A stretch of DNA of 61,900 bases from assembly GCA_035298965.1 (NCBI GenBank), contig DATGXO010000222.1, positions 1 to 61,900 of the forward strand, in the 5' to 3' direction. How positions within the stretch are numbered: the first letter of the stretch is position 1; each line of letters starts with the position of its first letter. The notes beneath the pieces were generated by a model. That model was not told the origin of the DNA. It ran no database searches and saw only the letters and a list, made by a program, of their open reading frames with translations. Position numbers and translations under genes: made by a program. This document shows positions 48,607-57,334 of the stretch, piece after piece. Source of the DNA: CAJCBL01 sp035298965. Its GTDB lineage: Bacteria > Verrucomicrobiota > Verrucomicrobiia > Opitutales > Opitutaceae.

Positions 48607-50199
48607 ATGAGCTCCAACCGCATCCTGATCTACGACACCACCCTTCGCGACGGCACGCAGGGCGAAGGCATCTCGTTTTCCGTGGCCGACAAGCTCCGCA
48701 TTGCGGAGAAGCTCGACCATTTCGGGGTGGACTACATCGAGGGCGGTTGGCCGGGGTCGAACCCGCGCGACATGGCGTTCTTCCACGAGGTGCGCCACCT
48801 CAAGCTCGCGCACGCGAAGATCGCGGCCTTCGGCTCCACGCGCCGCGCCGGCATCCGCGCCGCGGAGGATTCGCAACTCAAGCTGCTGCTTGAGGCGGAG
48901 ACGCCCGTCGTGACGATCTTCGGCAAGAGCTGGCTGCTCCACGTCACCGAGGTCCTGCGCACCACGCCCGAGGAGAATCTCGCGATGATCGAGGACTCCG
49001 TGAGGTTCCTGCGCGAGGCCGGTCGCGAGGTGATCTACGACGCCGAACATTTCTTCGACGGTTACAAGGACAACCCCGCCTACGCACTCAAGACCCTCGA
49101 GGCCGCGCAACGCGGCGGCGCGGTCAATCTCTCGCTCTGCGATACCAACGGCGGCACGATGGTCGACGAGGTGAAACGCATCGTGAGCGAAGTCGTGGCG
49201 CATTTCGGCTCGGGCAAAGTCGGCATGCATTGCCACAACGATTGCGGGCTCGGCGTGGCCGTCTCGCTTGCCGGCGTGCAGGCCGGCGCGGTGCTCGTGC
49301 AGGGCACCGCCAACGGCTTCGGTGAGCGCACGGGCAACGCGAACCTGCTCTCGATCATCCCGAACCTGTTGCTGAAACTCGGGTACGACGCGCATTGCCG
49401 GCCGCAGCTGCCGAACCTGCGCCAGCTCTCCCTCTTCGTCGACGAGCTGGCCAACCGGAATCCCGACATCCACGCGCCGTTCGTCGGAGCGTCGGCCTTC
49501 GCCCACAAGGGCGGCGTGCACGCGAACGCGGCGCACAAGGTCGCCCGCAGCTACGAGCACATCGACCCGGCGCTCGTCGGCAACCGGCAGCGCGTGCTCA
49601 TCTCCGACATGTCCGGCCGCAGCAGCGTGGTCATGAAGGCGCGCGAGCTCGGTGTGGAACTGGAGGCCAATTCGCCGGCGCTGAAGGACCTCATCGAGGA
49701 GATCAAGAAGCTCGAGTTCCAAGGCTATGAGTACGAGGCTGCCGACGCGTCGTTCCAGTTGCTCATCTCAAAGGCGCTGGAGAAGCACCGGGAGTTTTTC
49801 GTGTTCGAGGGTTATCGCTTGATCGTGGAGCGTCGCGGTCCCGGCGAGCCGGTCATCTCCGAGGCGACCGTCAAGTTGCGGATCAACGGCGAGGTGCGAC
49901 ACACCGTCGCCGAGTCGAACGGCCCGATCGGGGCGATCGACAAGGCGCTGCGCCTCGCGCTCGAGCCGGTGTTCCCGCAGCTCAAGGAGATCCTCCTGCG
50001 CGACTACAAGGTGCGCATTCTCGAGAGCCAGCAGGGCGCCGGTGCGCGCGTGCGGGTGCTCGTCGAGACGGCCGATGGCGAGGAACTCTTCGGCACCGTA
50101 GGCGCGGGCGAGAACATCATCGAAGCCTCATGGCAGGCGTTGAAGGACGCGATGGAGTTCAAGCTCCTCCGTGACGAACAGCGCCGAGCGAAGAGCTGA
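48607..50199 (+). CDS. cimA: (R)-citramalate synthase
   Basis: 530 residues, the long CimA form. The N-terminal HMGL-like TIM barrel shows ILIYDTTLRDGTQGEGIS, DYIEGGWPGSNPRD, GMHCHNDCGLGVAVS, GFGERTGNANLLS and HKGGVHANA. The C-terminal LeuA-like allosteric dimer domain (about 390-520) includes ATVKLRINGEVRHTVAESNGP. It condenses acetyl-CoA with pyruvate to citramalate, the first step of the threonine-independent isoleucine route. The SGWPGSNP-type segment and length favour CimA over LeuA or homocitrate synthase. It is preceded by the Ile-rich leader and attenuator and followed by a terminator. Confidence 0.93.
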   Translation: MSSNRILIYDTTLRDGTQGEGISFSVADKLRIAEKLDHFGVDYIEGGWPGSNPRDMAFFHEVRHLKLAHAKIAAFGSTRRAGIRAAEDSQLKLLLEAETPVVTIFGKSWLLHVTEVLRTTPEENLAMIEDSVRFLREAGREVIYDAEHFFDGYKDNPAYALKTLEAAQRGGAVNLSLCDTNGGTMVDEVKRIVSEVVAHFGSGKVGMHCHNDCGLGVAVSLAGVQAGAVLVQGTANGFGERTGNANLLSIIPNLLLKLGYDAHCRPQLPNLRQLSLFVDELANRNPDIHAPFVGASAFAHKGGVHANAAHKVARSYEHIDPALVGNRQRVLISDMSGRSSVVMKARELGVELEANSPALKDLIEEIKKLEFQGYEYEAADASFQLLISKALEKHREFFVFEGYRLIVERRGPGEPVISEATVKLRINGEVRHTVAESNGPIGAIDKALRLALEPVFPQLKEILLRDYKVRILESQQGAGARVRVLVETADGEELFGTVGAGENIIEASWQALKDAMEFKLLRDEQRRAKS

Positions 50200-50228
50200 G
50201 AGACGACAGCCTGAAACGAAACACAACG

Positions 50229-50259
50229 AAAACGCCCGGCCGCGAGGACCGGGCGTTTT
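50229..50259. terminator. Bidirectional terminator after cimA
   Basis: Perfect 11-base arms AAAACGCCCGG (50229-50239) and CCGGGCGTTTT (50249-50259) lie between cimA and the convergent membrane-protein gene. The A and T ends let it work on both strands. Confidence 0.88.
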
Positions 50260-50274
50260 CGTGCGTGGAGCTTT

Positions 50275-50772
50275 TTAGGCGGCCGGCAGCGTCGGCGGAG
50301 CGGGAACGTCCCGCGCCGCGATTTCCGCGGCGATGAGCGCGCTGCGCAGCGTGAAGGCACCGCGCACGATGAAGAACAGCGCGAAAGCGTGGAACGCCAG
50401 CGGCATCATGTCGCGCGCGAGCAGGTAGATGGTCGCATCGAGGAGGTACGCGATCGCACCGACGATGAACGCCCAGAAGTGCCCGCGCAGCGCCAGCCAA
50501 CCCATGAGCACGAAGAACCCGATCGCCATCGCGTCGACGACGAAGGCGATGGCGGGAATCTCCCGACACGCCACATCCGCCACCAGCGTCACGCCCAGCC
50601 CGATCACGAAGCTGGTGTTGCCGCCGCTGTGGATGAGCACAGTGTTCACGAGCGAGAGGCCAGCGATCCACCAGAACCAGCGGGCCGCGCTGGCGATTCC
50701 GGGCGTGCCGGCCGCGATCGCGGCCTTGTTGATCTGGCGGGTCTGGGGATCGACGAAGACGTTGTAGGGCAT
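50275..50772 (-). CDS. Membrane protein of unknown function
   Basis: 165 residues from the ATG at 50772. A polar N-terminus (PYNVFVDPQTRQINKAAIAA) is followed by about four transmembrane helices between residues 28 and 155, including FWWIAGLSLVNTVLI, FVVDAMAIGFFVLMGWLAL and HAFALFFIVRGAFTL. The frame is open upstream to 50907 but antiparallels the MazG-like gene, so it was shortened. No family recognised. It is divergent from the MazG-like gene. Confidence 0.75.
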   Translation of the reverse strand: MPYNVFVDPQTRQINKAAIAAGTPGIASAARWFWWIAGLSLVNTVLIHSGGNTSFVIGLGVTLVADVACREIPAIAFVVDAMAIGFFVLMGWLALRGHFWAFIVGAIAYLLDATIYLLARDMMPLAFHAFALFFIVRGAFTLRSALIAAEIAARDVPAPPTLPAA

Positions 50773-50878
50773 CGGGGTAACCGAAAGCTCAGCACGAAGG
50801 CGCGTGGGCGACGAGCGCGAAATCGACGGAGGGGGTTCGGCGTTGCGGCCCCGGACCGTGCGGCGCAGTCTTCGCCCC

Positions 50879-51253
50879 ATGGACCAACGCAGCGACGACA
50901 CGACCACGCTGGGGACGTTGAAGCAGGAGGTGCTCGCCTTCGCGCAGGAGCGCGATTGGGAGCAGTTTCACTCGCCGAAGAATCTCTCGATGGCGATCGC
51001 CGCGGAGGCCGCGGAGTTGATGGAGCCGTTGCTCTGGGCCACGCCCGAAGAGTCTCGCGCGGTGATGGCGCGGCCGGAGAAACGTGCCGCGCTCCAGGAC
51101 GAACTCGCCGATATCGTCGTCTACTGCCTCGAGTTTGCGAACCAGACGGGCATCGATCTCGCGTCGGCGATCACCGCGAAGATGGCACGCAACGCGCAGA
51201 AGTACCCGGTCGAGAAAGCCCGCGGTCGCTCGGAGAAGTACAACGAGTTGTGA
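50879..51253 (+). CDS. MazG-like nucleotide pyrophosphohydrolase
   Basis: 124 residues, an all-alpha NTP-PPase of the MazG-like/dCTP pyrophosphatase (RS21-C6) type. The metal-binding motifs are EAAE (E43, E46) and ELAD (E75, D78), preceded by the typical RDWEQFHSPKNLSMAI. These enzymes hydrolyse non-canonical or excess nucleoside triphosphates to monophosphates. The start gives the family N-terminus. It is followed by a REP-like repeat. Confidence 0.9.
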   Translation: MDQRSDDTTTLGTLKQEVLAFAQERDWEQFHSPKNLSMAIAAEAAELMEPLLWATPEESRAVMARPEKRAALQDELADIVVYCLEFANQTGIDLASAITAKMARNAQKYPVEKARGRSEKYNEL

Positions 51254-51316
51254 ACCTACCCCCTACGGCGCCGGCGACGGTGCGAGGTGGGCTGGCCACG
51301 TTTGGGATTCCGGAAT

Positions 51317-51354
51317 CCGGAGCGGTCGCACGCCTGGTGCGACCCTACCGGCAG
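51317..51354. repeat. REP-like hairpin repeat, copy B
   Basis: CCGGAGCGGTCGCAC, a short loop, GTGCGACC and CTACCGGCAG. Arms GGTCGCAC (51324-51331) and GTGCGACC (51337-51344) pair perfectly. It matches copy A at 1989-2026 in its first 14 bases and in the flanking CTACCG. It lies between the MazG-like gene and the convergent FmdB-like gene. Confidence 0.65.
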
Positions 51355-51376
51355 AACAGCCGAGCGGCGCGCCAGC

Positions 51377-51643
51377 TCAGTGCTTGCAGCCGCAGGCGCC
51401 GCCGCAGCAACCGCCGCCGCCGTGCGAGTGGCTGTGCTCCTTCGCGGGGGCGCCGGAGCTTTCGCCGCTGCGGCCGGTGTTGGCGCCGATCAGGCCGTAA
51501 CCGCCGCTGATGATGCGGCGGACCGGGGCGCCCGTCTCGGGGTGCTTGGTGAGCGGTTCGTCGCGCATGCTCTGCTTGAACTCGAACTGCGTCACCGCGT
51601 CGCCGGGGTTCTGTGGGATGGTCTCGTAAACGTAGGTGGGCAT
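51377..51643 (-). CDS. FmdB-like protein lacking the zinc ribbon, with metal-binding tail
   Basis: 88 residues. The start MPTYVYETIPQNPGDAVTQF and the later FKQSMRDEPLTKHPETGAPV and RRIISGG follow the FmdB regulatory family, small proteins with two CxxC zinc knuckles. Here no Cys is present in the first 70 residues. Instead the C-terminus is a His/Gly/Cys tail, HSHSHGGGGCCGGACGCKH, which looks like a metal site and resembles the SlyD tail at 12416-13027. Function unknown. The 166-base gap on its other side shows no gene. Confidence 0.75.
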   Translation of the reverse strand: MPTYVYETIPQNPGDAVTQFEFKQSMRDEPLTKHPETGAPVRRIISGGYGLIGANTGRSGESSGAPAKEHSHSHGGGGCCGGACGCKH

Positions 51644-51809
51644 GGTCGTGAAGCGGCCGAAGGTGCAGGCGCGAAACGGCGCGTCAAGTCGCCGGCTGGG
51701 CATCGCCCGATGGGGCGATCATGTCCTCGACGAGCCGCGGCTCCCCCGTTCTCCCTGCGGAAGAATCTGCGAGAGGGTTAGCCCTACCACGGACACGGGG
51801 TAATGCGCG

Positions 51810-52703
51810 TTACCCGAGCCAGTCGGCGCGGAGCGACTCGGGCGTGCGGCCGGCGGCGCGAAGCGCACGCAGGCTGAGCGCATCGTGACGTTTCGCGAGG
51901 CGCTGGCCGGCGGCGTCGAGCACGAGCGGGCAATGGTGAAACGCGGGCGCGCGCAGGCCGAGCGCTTCGTAGAGCAGCAGTTGGCGGAAGGTCGAAACGA
52001 GCAGATCGGCGCCGCGCACGACCTCCGTGATGCCCATCGCAGCGTCGTCGACGACGACTGCGAGCTGGTAGCTCGGCAGGTCCTCGCGTCGCCAGACGAC
52101 GAAGTCACCGAACGTCTCGCCGGCGATCGCTGCCTGCGCGCCGGCGGCGGAATCGAGAAACTCCAACCGGCGACCGTCCGGTACGCGGAACCGCCAGCTG
52201 TGGCCGGCGCGCGGCCAGGCGGCGCGCCGGGCGCGCTCGGCGGGATCGAGGTGCTCGGGCCGACAACGGCCGGAGTAGAGCGGTTCGTCGCCACCGCCGA
52301 GGCCGGTCTCGTGCGGCGCGGCAGCCGACTCCGCGATGTCGCGACGCGAGCAGCTGCACGGATAGACGAAGCCGGCGGTGCGGAGTTGTTCGAAGGCGGC
52401 TCGGTAGCGATTGAGCCGGGCGCTCTGATCGTAGGGCGCATGCGGTCCGCCGCAGTCGGGACCTTCCTGCCAGACGAAGCCGAACCAGCGCAGGTCTTCG
52501 ATCATCGCGGCAACAAACTCCGGCCGGCAGCGCGCGCGATCGAGATCCTCGTTGCGCAGGAGCAGCGTGCCGCCGGTGGCGCGAGCGCGTTGCTGGGCGG
52601 TCCAGAACGTGCGCGCGTGGCCGAGATGCAGATACCCGGTGGGCGAGGGGGCGAGCCGTCCGCGATAGCCGGTGGGGGACGGCGCCGGGGCGGCGGCGCT
52701 CAT
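51810..52703 (-). CDS. gluQ: Glutamyl-Q tRNA(Asp) synthetase
   Basis: 297 residues, a class I catalytic core without an anticodon-binding domain. It attaches glutamate to queuosine in tRNA(Asp). Features are GRLAPSPTGYLHLGHARTFW with HLGH (26-29), the zinc-site segment CSCSRRD and the later YSGRCR, FRVPDGRR, GDFVVWRREDLPSYQLAVVVDD and the KMSKS-like LAKRHDA. The start overlaps the stop of the upstream DUF3347 gene by four bases, so it is coupled. Confidence 0.92.
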   Translation of the reverse strand: MSAAAPAPSPTGYRGRLAPSPTGYLHLGHARTFWTAQQRARATGGTLLLRNEDLDRARCRPEFVAAMIEDLRWFGFVWQEGPDCGGPHAPYDQSARLNRYRAAFEQLRTAGFVYPCSCSRRDIAESAAAPHETGLGGGDEPLYSGRCRPEHLDPAERARRAAWPRAGHSWRFRVPDGRRLEFLDSAAGAQAAIAGETFGDFVVWRREDLPSYQLAVVVDDAAMGITEVVRGADLLVSTFRQLLLYEALGLRAPAFHHCPLVLDAAGQRLAKRHDALSLRALRAAGRTPESLRADWLG

Positions 52704-53098
52704 TTCACGATTTCGCCGCAGCGCGGCATGCTCTTGCCCCAGTACGGATTCGAGATGGCGTCGGTCGTCTGCACCCAGTCGGCGCCGCCGGGAAACATCG
52801 AGCAATGCGCGACGTAGTAGCCCGGTTGGCCGCGGGCGAGGGCGACGGCTTTTGTGCTGAGTTGTTTGAAGGCCTTGCGTGCGGTGGAAATATCGGAGGC
52901 GCCGGCCACGGCTTTGGCTTCCGGGATCGCTTCGGCGGCGACGCGGGCGGCGGGGAGATCATCGGTGGCGAGCGCGGCGCGGACCTTTTCGTAGGCGGCG
53001 AGAAACGCGCGATCGGCGTCGGCCAGCGGCGCGGCGTGGCCGGTGACGGCGAGCAGACTGAGCGCGAGGAGGAGAGCGAGGCGACGAAGCGTGTTCAT
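52700..53098 (-). CDS. Periplasmic DUF3347-like protein
   Basis: 132 residues. A signal peptide (hydrophobic 7-19, cleavage near GHAAP) is followed by a helical domain. The C-terminal signature has C99 and M101 (AHCSMFPGGADW), then NPYWGKSMPRCGEI with M124 and C127. This is the DUF3347 pattern found in periplasmic proteins and some copper efflux adaptors, where Cys/Met may bind metal (inference). Its stop overlaps the gluQ start by 4 bases, although no functional link is apparent. Confidence 0.8.
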   Translation of the reverse strand: MNTLRRLALLLALSLLAVTGHAAPLADADRAFLAAYEKVRAALATDDLPAARVAAEAIPEAKAVAGASDISTARKAFKQLSTKAVALARGQPGYYVAHCSMFPGGADWVQTTDAISNPYWGKSMPRCGEIVK

Positions 53099-53278
53099 GG
53101 CGTGCGGGCGGCAGGTTGAGCCGCGAGATGGTTTTCGCAAACCGGGACGAAGGCGGGGGATTTTGGGTTCAAGTTCGGCGCGAGTTTGTCGTTTAGGTTG
53201 ACCGGGGGGAGCGTTTTGGCCCATCACGAATGGCTCCGCCGCAGGACTATCCTTTCGGGCGCAACACCACACAAACCT

Positions 53279-54127
53279 ATGGACGACTGGCTGCTCTCAG
53301 CATTGGCCGAAAAGCGCAAGGCTCGCGCGTTGACGGAAACCGCCCGGCAGGTGGGCATCGAGCCGACGCGGCTGAGTCGGATTGCGAACCAGTACGTCGA
53401 GCCGACCGCGAAGGAGATCGAGACGCTGAAGGCGTTCCTGAAACCCGTGGCAACTCCGGCCGCGGAAACCGCGCCCGCGGCGGCGCCTGCTCCGGCGCCG
53501 GTCGCAGCGCCTGCGCCGGTCGCGCAGCCCGCTCCCGCGGCGAAGCCCGTCGCGCCCGCGCCTCCGGCTGCTGCTGCGGCGTTGAAATCCCCGACGCCAG
53601 CGCCGAGCGTGGCGCCGAAGCCGCTGCCGTCCACCGCGCGCCTTTCGTCCGGCTTGGCGGCAATGAAGCTGCCGGTGCAGACCACGCAGACCGATTTCAT
53701 CCACCGGCAGGAGCTGTTGAAGTTCATCTTTGCCGTGCGCGACTGGCCCACGCAGCACTCGCATCCGCTGCCTGGCGACTTCGCCTACCTGCAGTCGCTG
53801 TGGAACGAGGCGCAGAAGGCGATCAATGCGGTGAACATCCGCCTTTATGGCGAGGCCGGGAAACCGATTCCGCAGCCCTCGCTAAAGCCGAAGGCGGCGC
53901 GGCGGCACCACAGCTCGCGGTTCCTCTTCATGAGCGTCGCCGAGGCGCGGTTACCGGCCGAGGTGGTCGCCAACATCCGCGAGTCCGCGCAGGAGGGCCT
54001 GAAGAACGGTGCGGCGCAGGGCTTCCTCGAGGCATTCCAACTCGCCGCCGAGGCGATCCTCGACGAGGAGGACTACAAGACGCTCTCCGAGGAGGCCAAG
54101 CAGCGCGCCGAGGCTCCGGAGGAGTGA
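53279..54127 (+). CDS. HTH-like protein with long Ala/Pro linker
   Basis: 282 residues. The N-terminus (MDDWLLSALAEKRKARALTE, then TARQVGIEPTRLSRIANQYV, about 1-55) resembles an XRE-type helix-turn-helix. A linker of about 75 residues made almost only of Ala and Pro (about 60-135) joins it to a C-terminal globular domain (about 150-282) with FIHRQELLKFIFAVRDWPTQ and ARRHHSSRFLFMSVAEA. The C-terminal domain is not recognised. It is divergent from the DUF3347 gene. A DNA-binding regulator is possible; the HTH call is by pattern only. Confidence 0.65.
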   Translation: MDDWLLSALAEKRKARALTETARQVGIEPTRLSRIANQYVEPTAKEIETLKAFLKPVATPAAETAPAAAPAPAPVAAPAPVAQPAPAAKPVAPAPPAAAAALKSPTPAPSVAPKPLPSTARLSSGLAAMKLPVQTTQTDFIHRQELLKFIFAVRDWPTQHSHPLPGDFAYLQSLWNEAQKAINAVNIRLYGEAGKPIPQPSLKPKAARRHHSSRFLFMSVAEARLPAEVVANIRESAQEGLKNGAAQGFLEAFQLAAEAILDEEDYKTLSEEAKQRAEAPEE

Positions 54128-54171
54128 GCCCGGGCGAGGTGCGGCCGCCGCCGGGGCCGGCAATCGACCAG

Positions 54172-54196
54172 GGGGCGGACCAAGGTCCGCCCCTAC
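54172..54196. repeat. REP-like hairpin followed by CTAC
   Basis: GGGGCGGACC, AA, GGTCCGCCCC, TAC: a near-perfect palindrome (arms at 54172-54181 and 54184-54193) ending in CTAC. It sits in the 154-base gap between two convergent genes and matches the outline of the other REP-like copies in this window. Confidence 0.65.
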
Positions 54197-54281
54197 GACA
54201 GAAGACGATTGGCGAAGCGTTGAAACGAAACGGCCAGATCATTGAAGACCTGGCCGGTGGTGAGAATCTGCGGGCCGTGGA

Positions 54282-57185
54282 CTATTTCGCCGCGGGCGGA
54301 GGCGGTGCCGGGGGAGCGGTTGGCGGCGGGACACCGCCGGCGGGAGCGCCAGGCATCGGCTCGGGCAGGACGATGTAGCTGACGAGACGGTCCGGCTGGA
54401 GGTACTGGGCTGCGAAGACTGCGATCTCCTCGCGCGTGATCGCGGCGATGTCGCTCGTGCGATTGCGCGCCCAGTCGAGGCGTTGCGGTTGTTCGCGGCA
54501 GGCGGCGAGCACGGAGCCGAGCCAATAGGTGTTGGTGCGGGCGCTTTCGCGGATGCTCGTCAGCACGGGTTCTTTCGCGCGCTGGAGCTCGTCGTCGGTC
54601 ACGCCGCCGGTGCGGAGCGATTCGCCGATCTCGCGTACGGCGGCGAGGATCGCGGGCGCCTGCGCGGGATCGACGCCGATCTGCACCACGATGTAGCCGT
54701 AACCCGGGAACGCGTCGCTCCCGCTGTTGCCCACCGACGGACTGTAAGCGCCGCCGAGACCTTCGCGGATCTTCAGGCGGAGGCGGTCGTCGACGACATC
54801 GGCGAGGATGTTGATGCGGCGGTTGCGGGCGGCATCGAGGGCGTCGGCGGTCGGCCAGAAGACGAACACGTTGCCCCGCGGAATCTCCGTCTGGACTTTG
54901 CGCTCGGCGGCGAACCCGGCGGCGGGATAGCTGACACGGCGTTGCGCGGCGTAGTCGGGTTTGGTGGAGCGCGCAGGGAGGGCGCCGAACGTCTTTGCGA
55001 CGAGACCGATCGTCGCCTCGATGTCGATCTCGCCGACGATGCTCAGCTCGAGTGGACCGCGGCCGAGCTCGGGGGCGAGCCAGGCGCGCACGTCGTCCAT
55101 CGTGTATTGCGAAAGTGTTTCGAGCGGCGGGAGACCGAAGCGGGCATCGCCGCTGGCGAGCGCGCGCTGGATCTCGAGGGGGAAGAGGCCTTCGGGCATG
55201 TGCTCGAGCCGCGTGTAGTATTGCGCCATGCCGCGGACGAGGAGGCGTTGCGCCTCGGGGCGGTAGCCGGGATCGGTGGCCTGAGCGGCGAGGAGTTGGA
55301 GCTCGAGTTCGAGGTCCTGCGGCGTGGTGGCGCCGGAAACGGTGAACGCATCCTTCGCGACGGCGAACGCGGCAGCGACGGAGCGGCCGGCGAGGATGCG
55401 GCGGAGGTCGTCGGAGCTGTGTTTGCCGAGGCCCATGAGGCCGGCGCCAGCGTTGGTGAAGAGGTCGAGGCCGGGCTTGTCGGCGGGCATCGTGAGCAAG
55501 CCACCGCCGAAGCGCGCGGTGAGCACGATGCTCGCGGCCTGGAAGTCGGTCTTCTTGAGGTTGAGCTTCACGCCGTTGGCGAAGTCGACCTGCACGATGC
55601 CGAGGTCGGCGATCTCTTGGCGGGCGACGATCGCGCCGGCTGCGCCGAAATCCGAGTAGCCCCACTGAGCGTCGGCGATCTTCTCGGGCGCGGTGACGGC
55701 GGTCGCACGGCTGGAGTTGTACGCCGCGGTGACGGCGGCGGCATCCACTTCGGCGGGCAGATTGCCCGAGACGAAGATCAGACGGCCGGGCACGACCCAG
55801 GCGGCGCGGAGGGCGGCGAGGCAGTCGTCGACGGTGATGGCGGCGAGTGCGGGCTTGAGGAGGTCGCGGTCGGTGGTGGGGTGGTTGAAAACGTTGCCGG
55901 CGGAAATGGTGCCGAGAAGCGCGGCGGCGAGTGCGGGCGAGCGGCGCGTGGAGGCCTGCTTCACGGCGTCATCGAGTGCGTTGGCGAGATTGGCGGTGGC
56001 TTCGCGGAGCTCGGCGGGCTGGAAACCGTGCTCGAGGGCGCGGCGCAATTCCTGTTCGGCCACGGCGAGTGCGGGGCGCCATTGGTCGGCCTTGGTCGTG
56101 GTGATCTCGACGGTGCTATTGGAGAGGAAATCGAGCATCTCGCCGGTGTGCGCCTCGGCGGAGGTGAACGGCGCGCCTTCCTTTTTTGCGAGCTCGCTGA
56201 GCCGGCGGTTGAGCATCGTGTAGGCGAGATCGCGCGGGAGATATTTGAGGCGGTTGAGGGCGGTGTCGGGTTCGTAGGCGTAGGGCAGGACCGTCTGAAT
56301 ACCGATGCCTATGTGGGCCAACTCGGGATCGCGATGAACTTCGACGTGGATCGCGTCGGGCGTGCCGACGGTGCCGAGCTCGGGCTCGGGGCGGGCCGGG
56401 GCGCGGTTGGTCATGTCGGCGAAGGCCGCCTGGATCAGCGGCGCGACGGCTGCAGGCTCCACGGGCCCGACGACGACGAGCGCCATGCGCTCGGGGCGGT
56501 ACCAGGTGTTGTAGTAATCGAGGAACGCCTCGCGCGGCGCGTGGCGGATCACGTCCTCCTCGCCGATGGGGAACCGCTGCGGCAGGAGCGCAGCGGGCAT
56601 GAGGAACTTCCACTCGGCGATCGTTGAGCGGAAATCGGCGGAGTCGCGGTCGCGTTTCTCAGCGAGGATGACGCCGCGCTCCTGTTCGATCTCTTCGGGG
56701 AGGAAGAGCACGCCATCGGCATAATCGCGCAGGGCCTTGAAGGCTTCGCGCAGGGAGTCGGGGTCGTTTTTCGGCAGCTCGACCTGATACTGCGTGCGGT
56801 CGAAGCCGGTGGAGGCGTTGGTGTCGGGACCGAACGCCATGCCGAGGCGCTGGAAGTACTCGATGAGCTGGCCGGGCGGGAAGTTGCGGGTGCCGTTGAA
56901 GCCCATGTGCTCGATGAAGTGGGCGAGGCCGCGCTGGGACTCGGTCTCCATCAGCGCGCCGGTCTGGACGAGGAGGCGCACGCTCACGCGCTCCTTCGGC
57001 TCGGCATTCGGCAGGATCGCGTAACGCAGGCCGTTGTCCAGGCGGCCCCACGTGACCGCGGGGTCGACGGGGATGTCGCTCGTCGCCTGGGCCCACTCCG
57101 TGGCCGGCGGGCGCAGCGGCACGGCGGGCGCGGCGCAGGTGAAGGCAAGGAGCAGACCGAGCGAGAGCAGGGTAGGATGCTTCAT
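54282..57185 (-). CDS. Secreted M16-family zinc protease, two-domain
   Basis: 967 residues starting with a signal peptide (hydrophobic 7-19). The N-terminal M16 domain has the inverted zinc motif HFIEH (H89, E92, H93) with RGLAHFIEHMGFNGTRNFPP and the downstream RGVILAEKRDRD. Two M16 C-type domains follow, and the second, inactive half contains GLGGAYSPSVGNSGS (RLKIREGLGGAYS). The C-terminus is a Pro/Ala tail. Length matches bacterial pitrilysin-like zinc proteases. A longer open frame to 57464 is rejected because it antiparallels the waaA promoter and start. Confidence 0.92.
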   Translation of the reverse strand: MKHPTLLSLGLLLAFTCAAPAVPLRPPATEWAQATSDIPVDPAVTWGRLDNGLRYAILPNAEPKERVSVRLLVQTGALMETESQRGLAHFIEHMGFNGTRNFPPGQLIEYFQRLGMAFGPDTNASTGFDRTQYQVELPKNDPDSLREAFKALRDYADGVLFLPEEIEQERGVILAEKRDRDSADFRSTIAEWKFLMPAALLPQRFPIGEEDVIRHAPREAFLDYYNTWYRPERMALVVVGPVEPAAVAPLIQAAFADMTNRAPARPEPELGTVGTPDAIHVEVHRDPELAHIGIGIQTVLPYAYEPDTALNRLKYLPRDLAYTMLNRRLSELAKKEGAPFTSAEAHTGEMLDFLSNSTVEITTTKADQWRPALAVAEQELRRALEHGFQPAELREATANLANALDDAVKQASTRRSPALAAALLGTISAGNVFNHPTTDRDLLKPALAAITVDDCLAALRAAWVVPGRLIFVSGNLPAEVDAAAVTAAYNSSRATAVTAPEKIADAQWGYSDFGAAGAIVARQEIADLGIVQVDFANGVKLNLKKTDFQAASIVLTARFGGGLLTMPADKPGLDLFTNAGAGLMGLGKHSSDDLRRILAGRSVAAAFAVAKDAFTVSGATTPQDLELELQLLAAQATDPGYRPEAQRLLVRGMAQYYTRLEHMPEGLFPLEIQRALASGDARFGLPPLETLSQYTMDDVRAWLAPELGRGPLELSIVGEIDIEATIGLVAKTFGALPARSTKPDYAAQRRVSYPAAGFAAERKVQTEIPRGNVFVFWPTADALDAARNRRINILADVVDDRLRLKIREGLGGAYSPSVGNSGSDAFPGYGYIVVQIGVDPAQAPAILAAVREIGESLRTGGVTDDELQRAKEPVLTSIRESARTNTYWLGSVLAACREQPQRLDWARNRTSDIAAITREEIAVFAAQYLQPDRLVSYIVLPEPMPGAPAGGVPPPTAPPAPPPPAAK

Positions 57186-57334
57186 GGCCCGCGAGTCAGG
57201 CCGAAGACCGGAGCCGGTACAAGCCGGGCGTGGATGGTCGGTCGCTGGCGCGGACCTACGGGAGCGCGGCCGGATGGACCAATCCTGAGCTTGAGCCGCG
57301 CGACGGCGCGGCCGATTTTGGCGCCCCCACCTCC

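Noticed and set aside
53450..53690. A DNA tandem repeat at the Ala/Pro-coding segment
   Set aside because: The periodicity follows Ala and Pro codons in a continuous reading frame and varies at synonymous sites, so it is a protein linker, not a DNA repeat element.
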